A stretch of DNA of 64,000 nucleotides from an uncultured Planctomycetaceae bacterium (GTDB taxonomy: Bacteria > Planctomycetota > Planctomycetia > Planctomycetales > Planctomycetaceae): positions 1 to 64,000 of the forward strand of contig CALFSX010000010.1 in assembly GCA_937916515.1 (NCBI GenBank), in the 5' to 3' direction. The notes below the pieces were generated by a model. That model ran no database searches and was not told the origin of the DNA. It was given only the letters and a program-made list of their open reading frames with translations. How positions within the stretch are numbered: position 1 is the stretch's first letter; each line of letters opens with the position of its first letter. Made by a program: the position numbers and the translations under genes. This document shows positions 46,247 through 56,010 of this stretch, in pieces.

Positions 46247-48959
46247 TTATTCAGCAACGTTCACCAACTCAACCCACACCAAACGATCCTGGTAAGAAAC
46301 CCCGTCAGAAACGCGAATCACGACGCCATAGCTGTTATCGCCATCGCTGTCGCCAGGATTTTCAAAGTCTGGAGCATTAATGAACGAGACAACGCCAGTT
46401 TGCGAATTGATCGTAAACAACGCTCCATCTGGTCCGCCAGCGATTGAGAACGTCACTGAGTCCCCGTCTGGATCGTTGGCATTGGCATCACCGACAAACG
46501 TTGTGTTCTCGTTCACATAAACAAAGTCACCAACCTGAACGTTTGTAAACCGAGGTGCCTGATTGGTCCCTTCAGCCACATCGTCCACCGAAACGAGAAC
46601 GTCTCGATCCTGGAAGGCCTGCCCATCAGAAACTCGAAGCCGAATCTGATAGAAGTTGTCGCCATTGCTGTCGGTTGGATTTTCAAAGTCCGGAGCGTTA
46701 ACAAACGAAACGGCCCCCGTTGCTGCGTTGATGGTGAAGGCGGCTGCATCGGCTCCTCCAACGATCGAGTACGTCAGAGTGTCGCCGTCGGGCATCCGTT
46801 GCGTCAGCGTCACCAACAAACGTTGTTCCTTCATTAACCACAACGTTTTCGTTCTGATAAACGTTGGTGAATTGAGGAGCACTATTCGTTCCTTCGTTAA
46901 CATTGTTAACTCGAACAACAACGTTCTTCTCATCAAAGCCGCCGTTCCCATCTGAAACCTTCAATGTCAGCTGATACTGGTTGTTACCGTCAGCGTCGGT
47001 CGGAGCTTCAAAGTCTGGAGCTGACACAAACGAAACCACGCCCGTTGACGAATTGATTGTGAACTTGCTGGCATCGGCACCACCGCTGATCGAATACGTC
47101 AGAGTGTCGCCGTCAGCATCAGTTGCGTTCGCGTCGCCAACCAATGTCGTATTTTCGGCAACGTCAACAACCTCGCCTTCCTGCACGTTCGTGAACACGG
47201 GAGCAGTATTGCTGCTCTCATTTACGTCCGTTACACGAATCACAACGTTCTTTTCATCGAAGCCCCCGTTGCCGTCGGAAACTTTCAATGTCAGTTCGTA
47301 GCGATTGTTGCCATCGGCATCAGTCGGAGCTTCAAAGTTCGGAGCTGTCGCAAACGAAACCACACCCGTTGATGAATTGATTGTGAACTTGCTGGCATCG
47401 GCACCACCGCTGATGGAATACGTCAGAGTGTCGCCGTCGGCATCAGTTGCGTTCGCATCGCCAACCAAAGTCGTGTTTTCGGCAACGTCTACAATCTCGC
47501 CTTCCTGCACGTTCGTAAATACAGGAGCAGTATTGCTGCTCTCATTCACGTCCGTCACACGAATCACAACGTTCTTTTCATCGAAGCCGCCGTTCCCATC
47601 TGAAACCTTCAATGTCAGCTGGTACTGATTGTTACCGTCAGCGTCGGTCGGAGCTTCAAAGTCTGGAGCCGTTGCAAACGAAACCACACCCGTTGATGAA
47701 TTGATTGTGAACTTGCTGGCATCGGCACCACCGCTGATGGAATACGTCAGAGTGTCGCCGTCGGCATCAGTCGCGTTCGCGTCGCCAACCAATGTTGTGT
47801 TTTCGGCAACGTCAACAATCTCGCCTTCCTGCACGTTCGTGAATACAGGAGCAGTATTGCTGCTCTCATTCACGTCGAGAACCTTAACGACAACTTTTCG
47901 TTCCTGAGCAGCATTTCCGTCTGAAACAACAAGCGTCACATGGTAGGTATTGTCACCATCGGCATCTGATGGGTTTTCGAAGTCCGGTGCAGCCAGAAAC
48001 GAAAGAACGCCGGTTTGCGGGTCAATTACAAATCGACCTGCATCTTCGTTGTTGCCGCTTCCAGGAGTTCCAAGACCATCTGAGATTGAGAACGTCAGCG
48101 TATCGCCGTCAGCATCAGTGGCGTCTGCGTCACCTACGAATGTTGTGTTTTCATTAACATAAACGACTTCACCTTCTTCAACGTTGGTAAATTCAGGAGC
48201 ACTATTTGTGCTCTCATTCACGTCCTGCACTGTGACCCACAAGGTTGTTGAAACACTGTTTGTGCCGTCACTTACAACTACGGTCACGTCATAAGTGTTG
48301 TCGCCATCGGTGTCTTTCGGGCACTCAAAGTCTGGAGCAGACTTGAACGACAATTCACCCGTTTGAGGATCAATCTGAAACAGAGCACCGTCACCGTCGT
48401 TGACGATAGAATATGTCAGAGTGTCGCCATCAAGATCAGTCGCGTTAACGTCGACGACAAATGATGTGTTTTCCGAAATGAAGATGTGCGGATTTTCTGG
48501 ATCCACGATCACGGGAGCGTTGCCGCTGCCACCACTGATCAAAGAATCAACAGAATAAAGCGTGGATCCGAACTGAACGAATTCAACATTGGTAATAAAG
48601 TTTTTAACGTTGCTGCTGCTGACTTCAACAATGCCGTTCCCTCGATCTATGACTTCGAAATCATCTCGACTGCCATTTGCAATCAACAACACATCGTTGC
48701 CGTCACCACCATCGATAACATTGTCGCCATAGACGGTAATAAACCGATCGTCGCCGTCGCCACCGTTCAGGACGTTGTCGCCGCCCAGACCAATCAGGGT
48801 GTCATCGCCGCCGAGTCCATTAACCGTGTCGCCTGAACCGAAGCCAATCAGAATTTCTCCGTCTTCTGTGCCATTGATGTCTGCACCAGAAGCGGACATC
48901 AAGATCATAGGCTCGATTGATTCGATCTTTTGATTCTTAGTGTTACGTTCTTTATTCAT
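46247..48959 (-). pseudogene. Giant extracellular cadherin-repeat protein with a frameshift
   Basis: Two ORFs (46698-49049 and 46247-46951) form one gene of about 900 residues. It starts with 'IESIEPMILMSASGADI', like the LEPRxLL-type N-terminal motif of planctomycete surface proteins. RTX-like calcium repeats ('GLGGDDTLIGLGGD', 'DGGDGNDVLL') and seven cadherin-like repeats of about 108 residues ('APVFTNVQEGEIVDVAENTTLVG', 'DADGDTLTYSI') follow. The frame breaks at 46790-46792, where GGG replaces the GG seen in sister repeats, so DADGDTLTYSI becomes DARRRHSDVL. Removing one G restores it. The start is taken at ATG 48959. Likely a calcium-binding adhesin. Confidence 0.82.
46981..47952 (-). repeat. 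Three near-identical 324-bp tandem repeats
   Basis: Units beginning at 46981, 47305 and 47629 are exactly 324 bp apart and nearly identical in DNA as well as protein, each encoding one cadherin-like domain. Flanking domains are clearly more diverged. This points to recent duplication or gene conversion within the gene. Confidence 0.9.
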
Positions 48960-49235
48960 TTTTCTGTCCGCTGACAAAAGGGAAGGAGTGACGATTGATT
49001 CACCACAGAATGAGTCCATGGGATGATGAGTGATTTGAGAATCACTCACCCAAACGACAGCGAATTTCCGAAGCGATCAACAAATCGCCAGCACACCCCC
49101 GCAAACAGATTAGAAGTACTGATGTGTTGCCTTTTCACAACAAGGCTGAGAAGTCACCAACGCGCGTGAAGCCGCGAAATTCACGAAAACGCAAGAAACA
49201 CGGCAAAATGCGAGGCCAAAGGAGCGAACGAACGT

Positions 49236-50234
49236 TCAATTCAGACGAAGTCCGAATTCCTGAACCAGTTCCATATATTGCGAGGAAACATCGTTCAGGT
49301 TCCAGACATCGCGAGGTTTTGCATACAAGGCCACGTTGCCGTCCGTACCACCATCTGCACTGGCTGCGCGAACAAACAGGAATTCATCTGTGCGAATTGC
49401 TGTTGCGCCAGGCGTGCGAATTATCAAAGCACGAGACGCAATGGTGACGGGCAAAGAACAAAGCTTTCGCAGGTCCAAAGGCGAGTCATCTGATGGCGGA
49501 ATTGCTTCACCAACAACGCCTCCCGCCGGGATGGCCCTTATGCTCAGACATTGTGAAATCGTAAAAGCCAGATCATAGCTTCCGCTGATCACCTGAATCC
49601 TCCGTGGCGGCAGCTGAAATCCTTTGGCCCACAAGGGAACTCGCACCAACCCTTCAAACAAAAGCGACTCAAACTCCGGTACATCGGTTTCCGACGTCCC
49701 GTTCAGCGAAGTAATAAACAGCAGGTTTTCGACTTCGCCGTCAAGCTGCTGACCGAATGCAATCTGTTCATTGAAGACAGTTGCGAACTCAAGATCCGAT
49801 TCAAAATCTGCTGCAGATACATCACAGTGCAACCAGACAAAATCACTCTTCTGCAACGCGACCAGTTTTTCCGGCGAGATACCGTTACGAACACAAGCGT
49901 GCTCAGTTGACACAAACTGCAAGTCAAAGCATGAAGGAAAGTGAGAACGAAACTCATTAAACGCAGACAACTCACCGTGGAACACCACAGAAACCGTTCG
50001 TCCCGATTCGACTACCAGTTGCTCCAACAAGCTGAGCCACTCAAATTCAGGCGGCCCCCCAAACACTGCATTCAGGCCAACAGACTGCAAGTAGTGGTTT
50101 TCAAAAAACACACAATCCGCTGACAGATGTGCAACAGCATCACTGAGACCAGGGAGTTCCACTGAATTGACACACTCAGGAATCTCTCGGAACGTCAAGA
50201 GACGTACTTTCTGCGAACCAGTTAACATTAACAT
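49236..50234 (-). CDS. Sulfatase-like remnant or diverged phosphohydrolase-fold protein
   Basis: I do not recognise this 332-residue protein firmly. Its second half follows the order of the sulfatase C-terminus: 'ENLLFITSLNGTS', then 'FEGLVRVPLWAKG', 'ISGSYDLAFTISQCL' and finally 'VALYAKPRDVWNLNDVSSQYMELV', matching E..vRVPL, s..DLapTi and eLYDL.kDP.E. There is no CxPSR active site and no N-terminal metal-binding DD. No signal peptide is evident. It could be a catalytically dead sulfatase relative with a new role. Confidence 0.6.
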   Translation of the reverse strand: MLMLTGSQKVRLLTFREIPECVNSVELPGLSDAVAHLSADCVFFENHYLQSVGLNAVFGGPPEFEWLSLLEQLVVESGRTVSVVFHGELSAFNEFRSHFPSCFDLQFVSTEHACVRNGISPEKLVALQKSDFVWLHCDVSAADFESDLEFATVFNEQIAFGQQLDGEVENLLFITSLNGTSETDVPEFESLLFEGLVRVPLWAKGFQLPPRRIQVISGSYDLAFTISQCLSIRAIPAGGVVGEAIPPSDDSPLDLRKLCSLPVTIASRALIIRTPGATAIRTDEFLFVRAASADGGTDGNVALYAKPRDVWNLNDVSSQYMELVQEFGLRLN

Positions 50235-50432
50235 TTCACGTCTCGCCGCCTCAATTCATGAGATCCGGTAAGAACGGCTTACGAACAAGGATAAAGAGGA
50301 ATTAAACACATCGTTTTATAAACGCAAAACGCGAGCTAAAACAGGCAGGCGTTCCCACACCGTCAACTCGAACAGTTTTTGTGACTGACTTGAAACTTGA
50401 ATCGACGAATTCACATTCAAGCCCGCAAAAGC

Positions 50433-52046
50433 CTACTCACCCACCATCGTACTTAACCGCACCAGTTCCGGAGTAAGATTTGCGATAATGTGTTCCAGTT
50501 CGCCGCGTTCATCGGTATCGCAGTTTTTTAACGATGGGCGAAGCTGCTGCCAAATCTGAATCGCCTGATCACATTGCTGTCGATGATTCGCGTGCCGGTT
50601 GCGAGAACCCAATGACTGCTCAAGGCTGTGAAACGCGGCAATCAGGGATTCAGCCTGCGAGGTCAGGTTCCTGTCGTGATTCCCCGGATGCTGTTGCCAT
50701 CGTTTAATTACTGCCAGCAGACGAACCGCATGATTCTCCAGCGATGACGCGTTGCTGACCAAAGAGTCAAGATCGTATTCAATGTTCACGCCCAAAGTCT
50801 GCTTCAACGATGTCATCGCGGATGAAATCCCGCGAATCCCGACAACAACGCCAGGATCTTTAATCGGATCAACGTAGTATAAGAACTGCCGCCACGCGTC
50901 GTCGGCAAACGCCCAGGCCTCACCGATGGACTGTATACTTTCATCGCGGTGAACAAGATCATCAAGGTTCTGCAAGGTCCCCAATACGGCGTCGGCGGTA
51001 CTTGGAACTGCTACACCGTCGGAAATCTGCACAAGGTGCTCCAGAGTAATTCGCTTGCACAATTCCTGCATTTCGTGATCAATGGAATGCACAAGATTCA
51101 GAACCTGATTCTTGTCGATTCCCAGCTCAATTCGCAGCAGTTGATGAATCGTTCGGTGAGTTTCCTGCATCCGTCGAACAGTGCGACTTAAGCCAGCCCC
51201 CGAATACGCAGTCAAGGCTGATTCAATTCTGGACCATTCCGCAAAGATGCTCCGATATTCTGCCACAACGGTACTGTAAGCTGATCCTCGCGAAACCAAA
51301 GTGGCGAAGTATTCAATACGTTGACTTAGCTGCCCCAGATCCCGCTCCAACTGTCGATGGGTGGCACCTGGCACTGGCCGATCGTGTACGTCGTCAGCAA
51401 CATCGTGGATATAGGTGGTCAACGTGTAAACCGCTCGAGTCAAATCCGGACTGTTAAGCTGATCTCGGATACCAAGTATCGAACAATACTCAACATCAAG
51501 AGCAGAGATCCGCTGCATACAGGACTTTGCCTGAGAACTAAGCGAGCCACAATGCTCCAGCTGGTGCGACAACACAGACCATTCGCTGTTCAGGTTGCGA
51601 AAATCATCAAGCACCAGCATATGAGAATGCTCAGACGCAGTTCGCTGACTTAGCGCCGTCGCCGCCGCCTGAAGCCTGATCACGTCCGGCAGAAGCCGAC
51701 GAATTTCAACGTTGCGTCGCGAATCCGTTTGCAGCAATGCAGATAGAGTTGCCATTTCCTGAGAAAAACCGGCCACGATCGGACGCAGGCTTTGCATCTG
51801 AGGAGTCACATTCGGATGGCCCGGTACACCGCGACCATTGCTCGGACGCAATGATTCCGGTGGCCCAGCAGATCGACGCTGCGACTTCTGCAGCTGAGAT
51901 TCAATCAGCGCCTTCAACAGCCCCTTGGCAATGTCTTCACCATTTTGAGCATGGCAGACCGATGTCAGCCCCTGCGGTAAGCCGCCAATTACAAAAGCGA
52001 ACGCCAGAATCGCTGGAACGAATCTGAAAAAACGGCATCCAATCAT
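50433..52046 (-). CDS. Secreted helical protein of unknown function
   Basis: The 537-residue protein starts with a clear Sec signal peptide ('FVPAILAFAFVIGGLPQGL', cleavage likely near 'CHAQ'). The rest is mostly alpha-helical with repeated Leu/Gln/His-rich segments ('ALTAYSGAGLSRTVRRMQETHR') suggesting a helical bundle. I know no family name for it. A 198-base gap separates it from the gene upstream on the same strand (49236-50234 lies downstream). Confidence 0.75.
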   Translation of the reverse strand: MIGCRFFRFVPAILAFAFVIGGLPQGLTSVCHAQNGEDIAKGLLKALIESQLQKSQRRSAGPPESLRPSNGRGVPGHPNVTPQMQSLRPIVAGFSQEMATLSALLQTDSRRNVEIRRLLPDVIRLQAAATALSQRTASEHSHMLVLDDFRNLNSEWSVLSHQLEHCGSLSSQAKSCMQRISALDVEYCSILGIRDQLNSPDLTRAVYTLTTYIHDVADDVHDRPVPGATHRQLERDLGQLSQRIEYFATLVSRGSAYSTVVAEYRSIFAEWSRIESALTAYSGAGLSRTVRRMQETHRTIHQLLRIELGIDKNQVLNLVHSIDHEMQELCKRITLEHLVQISDGVAVPSTADAVLGTLQNLDDLVHRDESIQSIGEAWAFADDAWRQFLYYVDPIKDPGVVVGIRGISSAMTSLKQTLGVNIEYDLDSLVSNASSLENHAVRLLAVIKRWQQHPGNHDRNLTSQAESLIAAFHSLEQSLGSRNRHANHRQQCDQAIQIWQQLRPSLKNCDTDERGELEHIIANLTPELVRLSTMVGE

Positions 52047-52176
52047 GGTGGCACTCCTTTACGCAGAAAACAGACGAACGAAGCTTAGCTGATTCACCAA
52101 ATTTTGTCACTTCCAGCCAGCTTACTGAACAAGTCAAAGCCCTGCGTGCACAACTAACCGTCGAAGCAGCAAAACA

Positions 52177-53877
52177 TCAATACCCGGCCGCTATTCCATC
52201 TTTCCGCGACTCAGAAGCTCCAAAATAAATGTCGCGTTCCGCGTCGTAGCGAATCCCCTGATAACCTCCAAAACTTCCCGGAGCGGGTTTCAGCTGATGG
52301 CCACGTGCTTTCAGCCCTTTTCGCGTTTTCATAGAAAAGCCTGACTCCAGAGCAACAGTACCACCGTCCGTCATTTGTTCCCCGGTTGGTTCTGACGAGC
52401 CCTCATGAAGAATTCTCGGCGCATCGCCCGCTTCCTGAGTATTCATTCCGAAGTCGATTATGTTTGTCACGATCTGAACGTGGCCCTGCGGCTGAGTCGC
52501 CCCGCCCATCACTCCAAAGCTCAAAAACGGCTTGCCGTCTTTCGTCACAAATGCGGGAATGATTGTATGGAACGGTCGCTTCATCGGAGCATACGTATTG
52601 AATCGCCCGGGCGTCAGGTCGAACAACTGACCTCGGTCCTGCAGGCAGAAACCAAGTCCCGGCGGACACATGCCGCTTCCGAATCCTCGATAATTACTCT
52701 GAATCAACGACACCATATTGCGATCCTTATCCGCAACCGTCAGATAAATCGTGTCACCCTCCTGCAACGCATATGGCAACACAACTGGGTATTCACTAGC
52801 CGCCGATTTATCATCAATCAACGCTCGTCGTTCAGTCGCGTATTCCTTGGAAATTAGCCGTTGTACCGGAACGTTGGCAAAATTCATGTCCGCATACAGG
52901 CGAGCTCGATCTTCAAAGGCAAGTTTCTTCGCTTCCGTAAACCAGTGAAGATGATCGATGCTGCCGAACCCTGCTTTCTTCAGATCGTAGGCCTCCAGCA
53001 CGTTCAGCATCTGCAAAGCTGCAATGCCCTGCCCGTTTGGTGGAAGCTCCCAAACGTCGTAACCACGGTAGTTTGTCGAAACTGGTTGAACCCATTCAGA
53101 CTTATGACTCGCAAGGTCGTCGTAGCTCAGAAAGCCGCCGTTCGCCTGCATAAATCCGCTGATCGTGCGAGCGATCTCGCCCTTGTAATAGACGTCGCGT
53201 CCGCCGTCGGCGATCTTCTGCAGCGTGCCACCCAGCATTGGATTGCGAAAGATATCACCCGTATTCGGCCCGGTGCCGTCTGGGAAAAACGTGTCCAGAA
53301 AGCCCGGATACTGCTCAAATGTCTTCCGACTACCGCGCCATCCTGAAGCGATCACCTCAGACACAGGAAAACCTTCGTTGCAGTATTGAATCGCCGGTGC
53401 CAGCACGTCTTTCATCGGAAGCCGACCAAACTTTTCGTGCAACTCGAACCAGCCGTCGACACATCCGGGAACCGTAACAGGCAGCGGGCCGAATGGTGGA
53501 ATCGCAGTCAGCCCGCGTTTTTGGAACTCGTCCAGCGTCAGGCTGGCTGGCGATCGCCCGCTGGCGTTTAGCCCGTACAAGGTCTGCGTTTTTGCGTCCC
53601 AGACGATCGCAAACAAATCACCACCGATTCCGTTTCCGGTGGGTTCCATCAGGCCGATAGTCGCATTAGCAGCAATCGCCGCATCTACGGCAGATCCGCC
53701 CTTCTTCAAAACATCAATCGCCACCTGAGTCGCCAGCGGCTGACTTGTCGCTGCGATCCCGTGCCTTGCAATGACTTCAGATCGCGTGGCAAACTTCTGT
53801 CCGGTTGGCCGGTCTGTCGCAAGGCAGGACTGCAGCAACGCAGCAAAGACAACAGAAGCAAAGAAACAGAAACGCAT
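52177..53877 (-). CDS. ggt: Gamma-glutamyltransferase family protein
   Basis: The 566-residue exported protein has the GGT N-terminal landmarks 'GIAATSQPLATQVAIDVLKKGGSAVDAAIAA' and 'GNGIGGDLFAIVWD'. The autocatalytic Thr lies near residue 380 in 'GDTIYLTVADKDRNMVSLIQS', and 'GFGSGMCPPGLGFCLQDRG' and 'GVMGGATQPQGHVQI' follow. It should self-cleave into two subunits and transfer or hydrolyse gamma-glutamyl groups. The subgroup resembles YwrD-like rather than classical GGT. It lies 30 bases after the Gfo/Idh gene at the end of an operon. Confidence 0.9.
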   Translation of the reverse strand: MRFCFFASVVFAALLQSCLATDRPTGQKFATRSEVIARHGIAATSQPLATQVAIDVLKKGGSAVDAAIAANATIGLMEPTGNGIGGDLFAIVWDAKTQTLYGLNASGRSPASLTLDEFQKRGLTAIPPFGPLPVTVPGCVDGWFELHEKFGRLPMKDVLAPAIQYCNEGFPVSEVIASGWRGSRKTFEQYPGFLDTFFPDGTGPNTGDIFRNPMLGGTLQKIADGGRDVYYKGEIARTISGFMQANGGFLSYDDLASHKSEWVQPVSTNYRGYDVWELPPNGQGIAALQMLNVLEAYDLKKAGFGSIDHLHWFTEAKKLAFEDRARLYADMNFANVPVQRLISKEYATERRALIDDKSAASEYPVVLPYALQEGDTIYLTVADKDRNMVSLIQSNYRGFGSGMCPPGLGFCLQDRGQLFDLTPGRFNTYAPMKRPFHTIIPAFVTKDGKPFLSFGVMGGATQPQGHVQIVTNIIDFGMNTQEAGDAPRILHEGSSEPTGEQMTDGGTVALESGFSMKTRKGLKARGHQLKPAPGSFGGYQGIRYDAERDIYFGASESRKDGIAAGY

Positions 53878-53907
53878 TCCAAAGACCTTCTCAATGAGTG
53901 CGAAGAA

Positions 53908-54951
53908 TTATGGATTAATAATGGCCGATACCTTTGCAGCCGCCTCCAACTGCGCTCGCTCAATAACATCAGCCACATTCACCTTCAGGAACCCCTGCCG
54001 CTTGCTTTCGTCTGCTGCTTCCATGAAAGCATAGATGTCTATCGTCTCCGCGGAACTGACGGGCGCTACTCCAGAATTGAAGAACTTCACGATTTCCACA
54101 ACCAACGGAGCGTAACCATCGTATGCCCCAACCGCCGTGGCACCCTTTGCCCCAAACGCGGTCCCACCATACCCAGCCTTACCAGCTCGAAGGCCGCGAA
54201 ACGTTCCAATCCGCCCTTCACTCCAGACTCCGGTAACCTGTTCGAAGTCTTTCGTCTGAGTCCGCACAACGGTCTCCACGCCCGGCCCCATCACGGTAAA
54301 CAGGCTTTCAACGCCGTGAATACCGTACCAAAACAGATCCGGATGAGTCGCCTCAAGCGAACACGGTGAATACGTGTCGCAGCCGGTCACATCACCAATT
54401 GAGCCGTTTCTCACGGCCAGAGTGCTCGTACCGAACCGCAGCGACGAAGAGGAAAATACGGGCGTCCTGTAGTGTTCTGCCAGCTTAAAAATCGCGATGC
54501 AATCCGCCAATGAACCAGCGATCGGCTTGTCGATAAAACATGGTTTGCCAGCCTTCAGCACAGGAAGAATCTGCTGCAAGTGAGGCCTGCCATCGTTGGT
54601 CTCCAGCAATACTGCGTCAACCTGTTGAATCATGGCATCCAGGTCGTCCACCACTTCGACGCCCATTTTTCTGATGTCTTCCGTATACTTCGGAACCCGA
54701 GAAACGCTGCTTTCAATGTCCGGCGACCCTTTGGGATACACCATCACAACTTTACAACCGGGAATATACTTGGGATCGTCAGCGTTGTTCAGAATCTTTG
54801 TGAAGGCCAGGCAATGAGATGTGTCGAGCCCAATCATGCCAATTCGCAATGCGGGCTTTTCATCGGCATCAACCGAAGCAGCAATTCCCACCAAGGCAAT
54901 CAGCAGTGCCATGCAGCAAAGTAGTGTGCGACCTGTCAGTGTGCGTTTCAT
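53908..54951 (-). CDS. Exported Gfo/Idh/MocA-family oxidoreductase
   Basis: The 347-residue protein has a Sec-type signal ('LLCCMALLIALVGIAASVDA') followed by a Rossmann domain ('RIGMIGLDTSH'), 'VDAVLLETNDGRPH' and the family motif 'GKPCFIDKPIAGS'. Gfo/Idh enzymes oxidise or reduce sugars with NAD(P); export of such an enzyme is a planctomycete oddity. The nucleotide motif is 'GLDTSH' rather than GxGxxG, so cofactor binding is uncertain. The ATG overlaps the preceding small-protein stop by four bases. Confidence 0.83.
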   Translation of the reverse strand: MKRTLTGRTLLCCMALLIALVGIAASVDADEKPALRIGMIGLDTSHCLAFTKILNNADDPKYIPGCKVVMVYPKGSPDIESSVSRVPKYTEDIRKMGVEVVDDLDAMIQQVDAVLLETNDGRPHLQQILPVLKAGKPCFIDKPIAGSLADCIAIFKLAEHYRTPVFSSSSLRFGTSTLAVRNGSIGDVTGCDTYSPCSLEATHPDLFWYGIHGVESLFTVMGPGVETVVRTQTKDFEQVTGVWSEGRIGTFRGLRAGKAGYGGTAFGAKGATAVGAYDGYAPLVVEIVKFFNSGVAPVSSAETIDIYAFMEAADESKRQGFLKVNVADVIERAQLEAAAKVSAIINP

Positions 54952-55301
54952 GAATTCGTTTCCGAATGAGGATTAAGTTCTTCAATGCGTTGCCACATTC
55001 TATTCTCTTCAAGTCGCTTACGTCGACACACTGCATAATCTCGCGTGACGACCACAGAAACAAGCCACACGCCTAAAAGCAGCACAATCGCCATCAAAAT
55101 CCTATGCCCAAATCTATCCAGTAACAGGGCAATGAGACCGAACGATGGACCAATAACGAATCCCAACAGTACCCCCGTCTGCAACAGTTCTACCCAATCT
55201 GCCCACGTCAACGCAGCGGACGTAGCAAACTCCGAGTCAGCCCCAGCACCGGCCGGGGGCAGATAGGAATTCGCGTCATCATCATCATTGTTCTTCGTCA
55301 T
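54948..55301 (-). CDS. Small two-helix membrane protein with NSYLPP motif
   Basis: 117 residues beginning 'MTKNNDDDDANSYLPPAG', followed by two membrane helices ('LLGFVIGPSFGLIALLL', 'ILMAIVLLLGVWLVSVVV') and a charged C-terminal tail. The N-terminal (N/D)xYxxP element recurs in neighbours. The start is ATG 55301, overlapping the Lgt-like gene by 17 bases; the track's 55361 is not supported. Function unknown. Confidence 0.75.
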   Translation of the reverse strand: MTKNNDDDDANSYLPPAGAGADSEFATSAALTWADWVELLQTGVLLGFVIGPSFGLIALLLDRFGHRILMAIVLLLGVWLVSVVVTRDYAVCRRKRLEENRMWQRIEELNPHSETNS

Positions 55302-56010
55302 TAACTTCACCACGAAGCCTTGCTGCGTCCATACGCCAAAGCCAGACAAACACTGCGACAAGCAATAGTGCAGACCACTGATAAGCTGTCAGCCCACCCA
55401 CAACCTGAGCTTCCGGACGAATGAACTCGGTGAGAAATCGGTATCCGAAGTACGAGACAAAATACAACTTGATCAGCTGGCCTCGAAACAACCTGCGGCG
55501 AATCATCCACGCCGCGATAAACGCCGCGGACAGGTGGAAAGCTGATTCATAAAGCTGAGTCGGGTGCCGCCCAAGATCATCGATCGCGGGAAATATAACC
55601 GCCCAGGGAAGTTTCGTATGAGTTCCATAGCAACAGCCTCCGCAAAAACACGCCAATCGCCCGATCGCAATCGACACCGCAACCGGTACAACAAACGTGT
55701 CACCCGTTTTTGCAGTCACGCCAATGCTGTGCTTGGCCCACTCAACACCCGCGTATCCGCCGACCATTCCAAACAGAATCGTTTTGCCGCTGGTCAGAAT
55801 GCCTTCGGAACCACCAAATCCCGGCAAGCCCGGAATTAAAAACGGAATTTTTGCGGCAAGAAAGGCGCCAGTGAAGGCAGCCATGCCGATCCAGATTTTG
55901 CCGAACCGATCAATTGGTAACGTCGACTTATAGTGTCGACTTAAAGCAAATCCGGTACCCACGGCCAGCATCATTACGAACGGATACAACTGTGGAAATT
56001 GTCCACCCAT
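55285..56010 (-). CDS. Lgt-like (prolipoprotein diacylglyceryl transferase family) membrane protein
   Basis: The 241-residue protein has seven or so membrane helices and the Lgt-fold landmarks 'GRLACFCGGCCYG' and 'HPTQLYE'. In canonical Lgt the first is GRxGNFxNxE; here Asn and Glu are replaced by Cys-rich sequence, so it is a paralogue and may use another acceptor or lipid. The ATG at 56010 shares one base with the radical-SAM stop (TGATG), indicating translational coupling. The track's GTG start at 56016 is less likely. Confidence 0.82.
   Translation of the reverse strand: MGGQFPQLYPFVMMLAVGTGFALSRHYKSTLPIDRFGKIWIGMAAFTGAFLAAKIPFLIPGLPGFGGSEGILTSGKTILFGMVGGYAGVEWAKHSIGVTAKTGDTFVVPVAVSIAIGRLACFCGGCCYGTHTKLPWAVIFPAIDDLGRHPTQLYESAFHLSAAFIAAWMIRRRLFRGQLIKLYFVSYFGYRFLTEFIRPEAQVVGGLTAYQWSALLLVAVFVWLWRMDAARLRGEVNDEEQ

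Noticed and set aside
46981-47907. Three plus-strand ORFs of 92-107 residues with the same sequence
   Set aside because: They are antisense shadows of the 324-bp tandem repeats of the cadherin gene.
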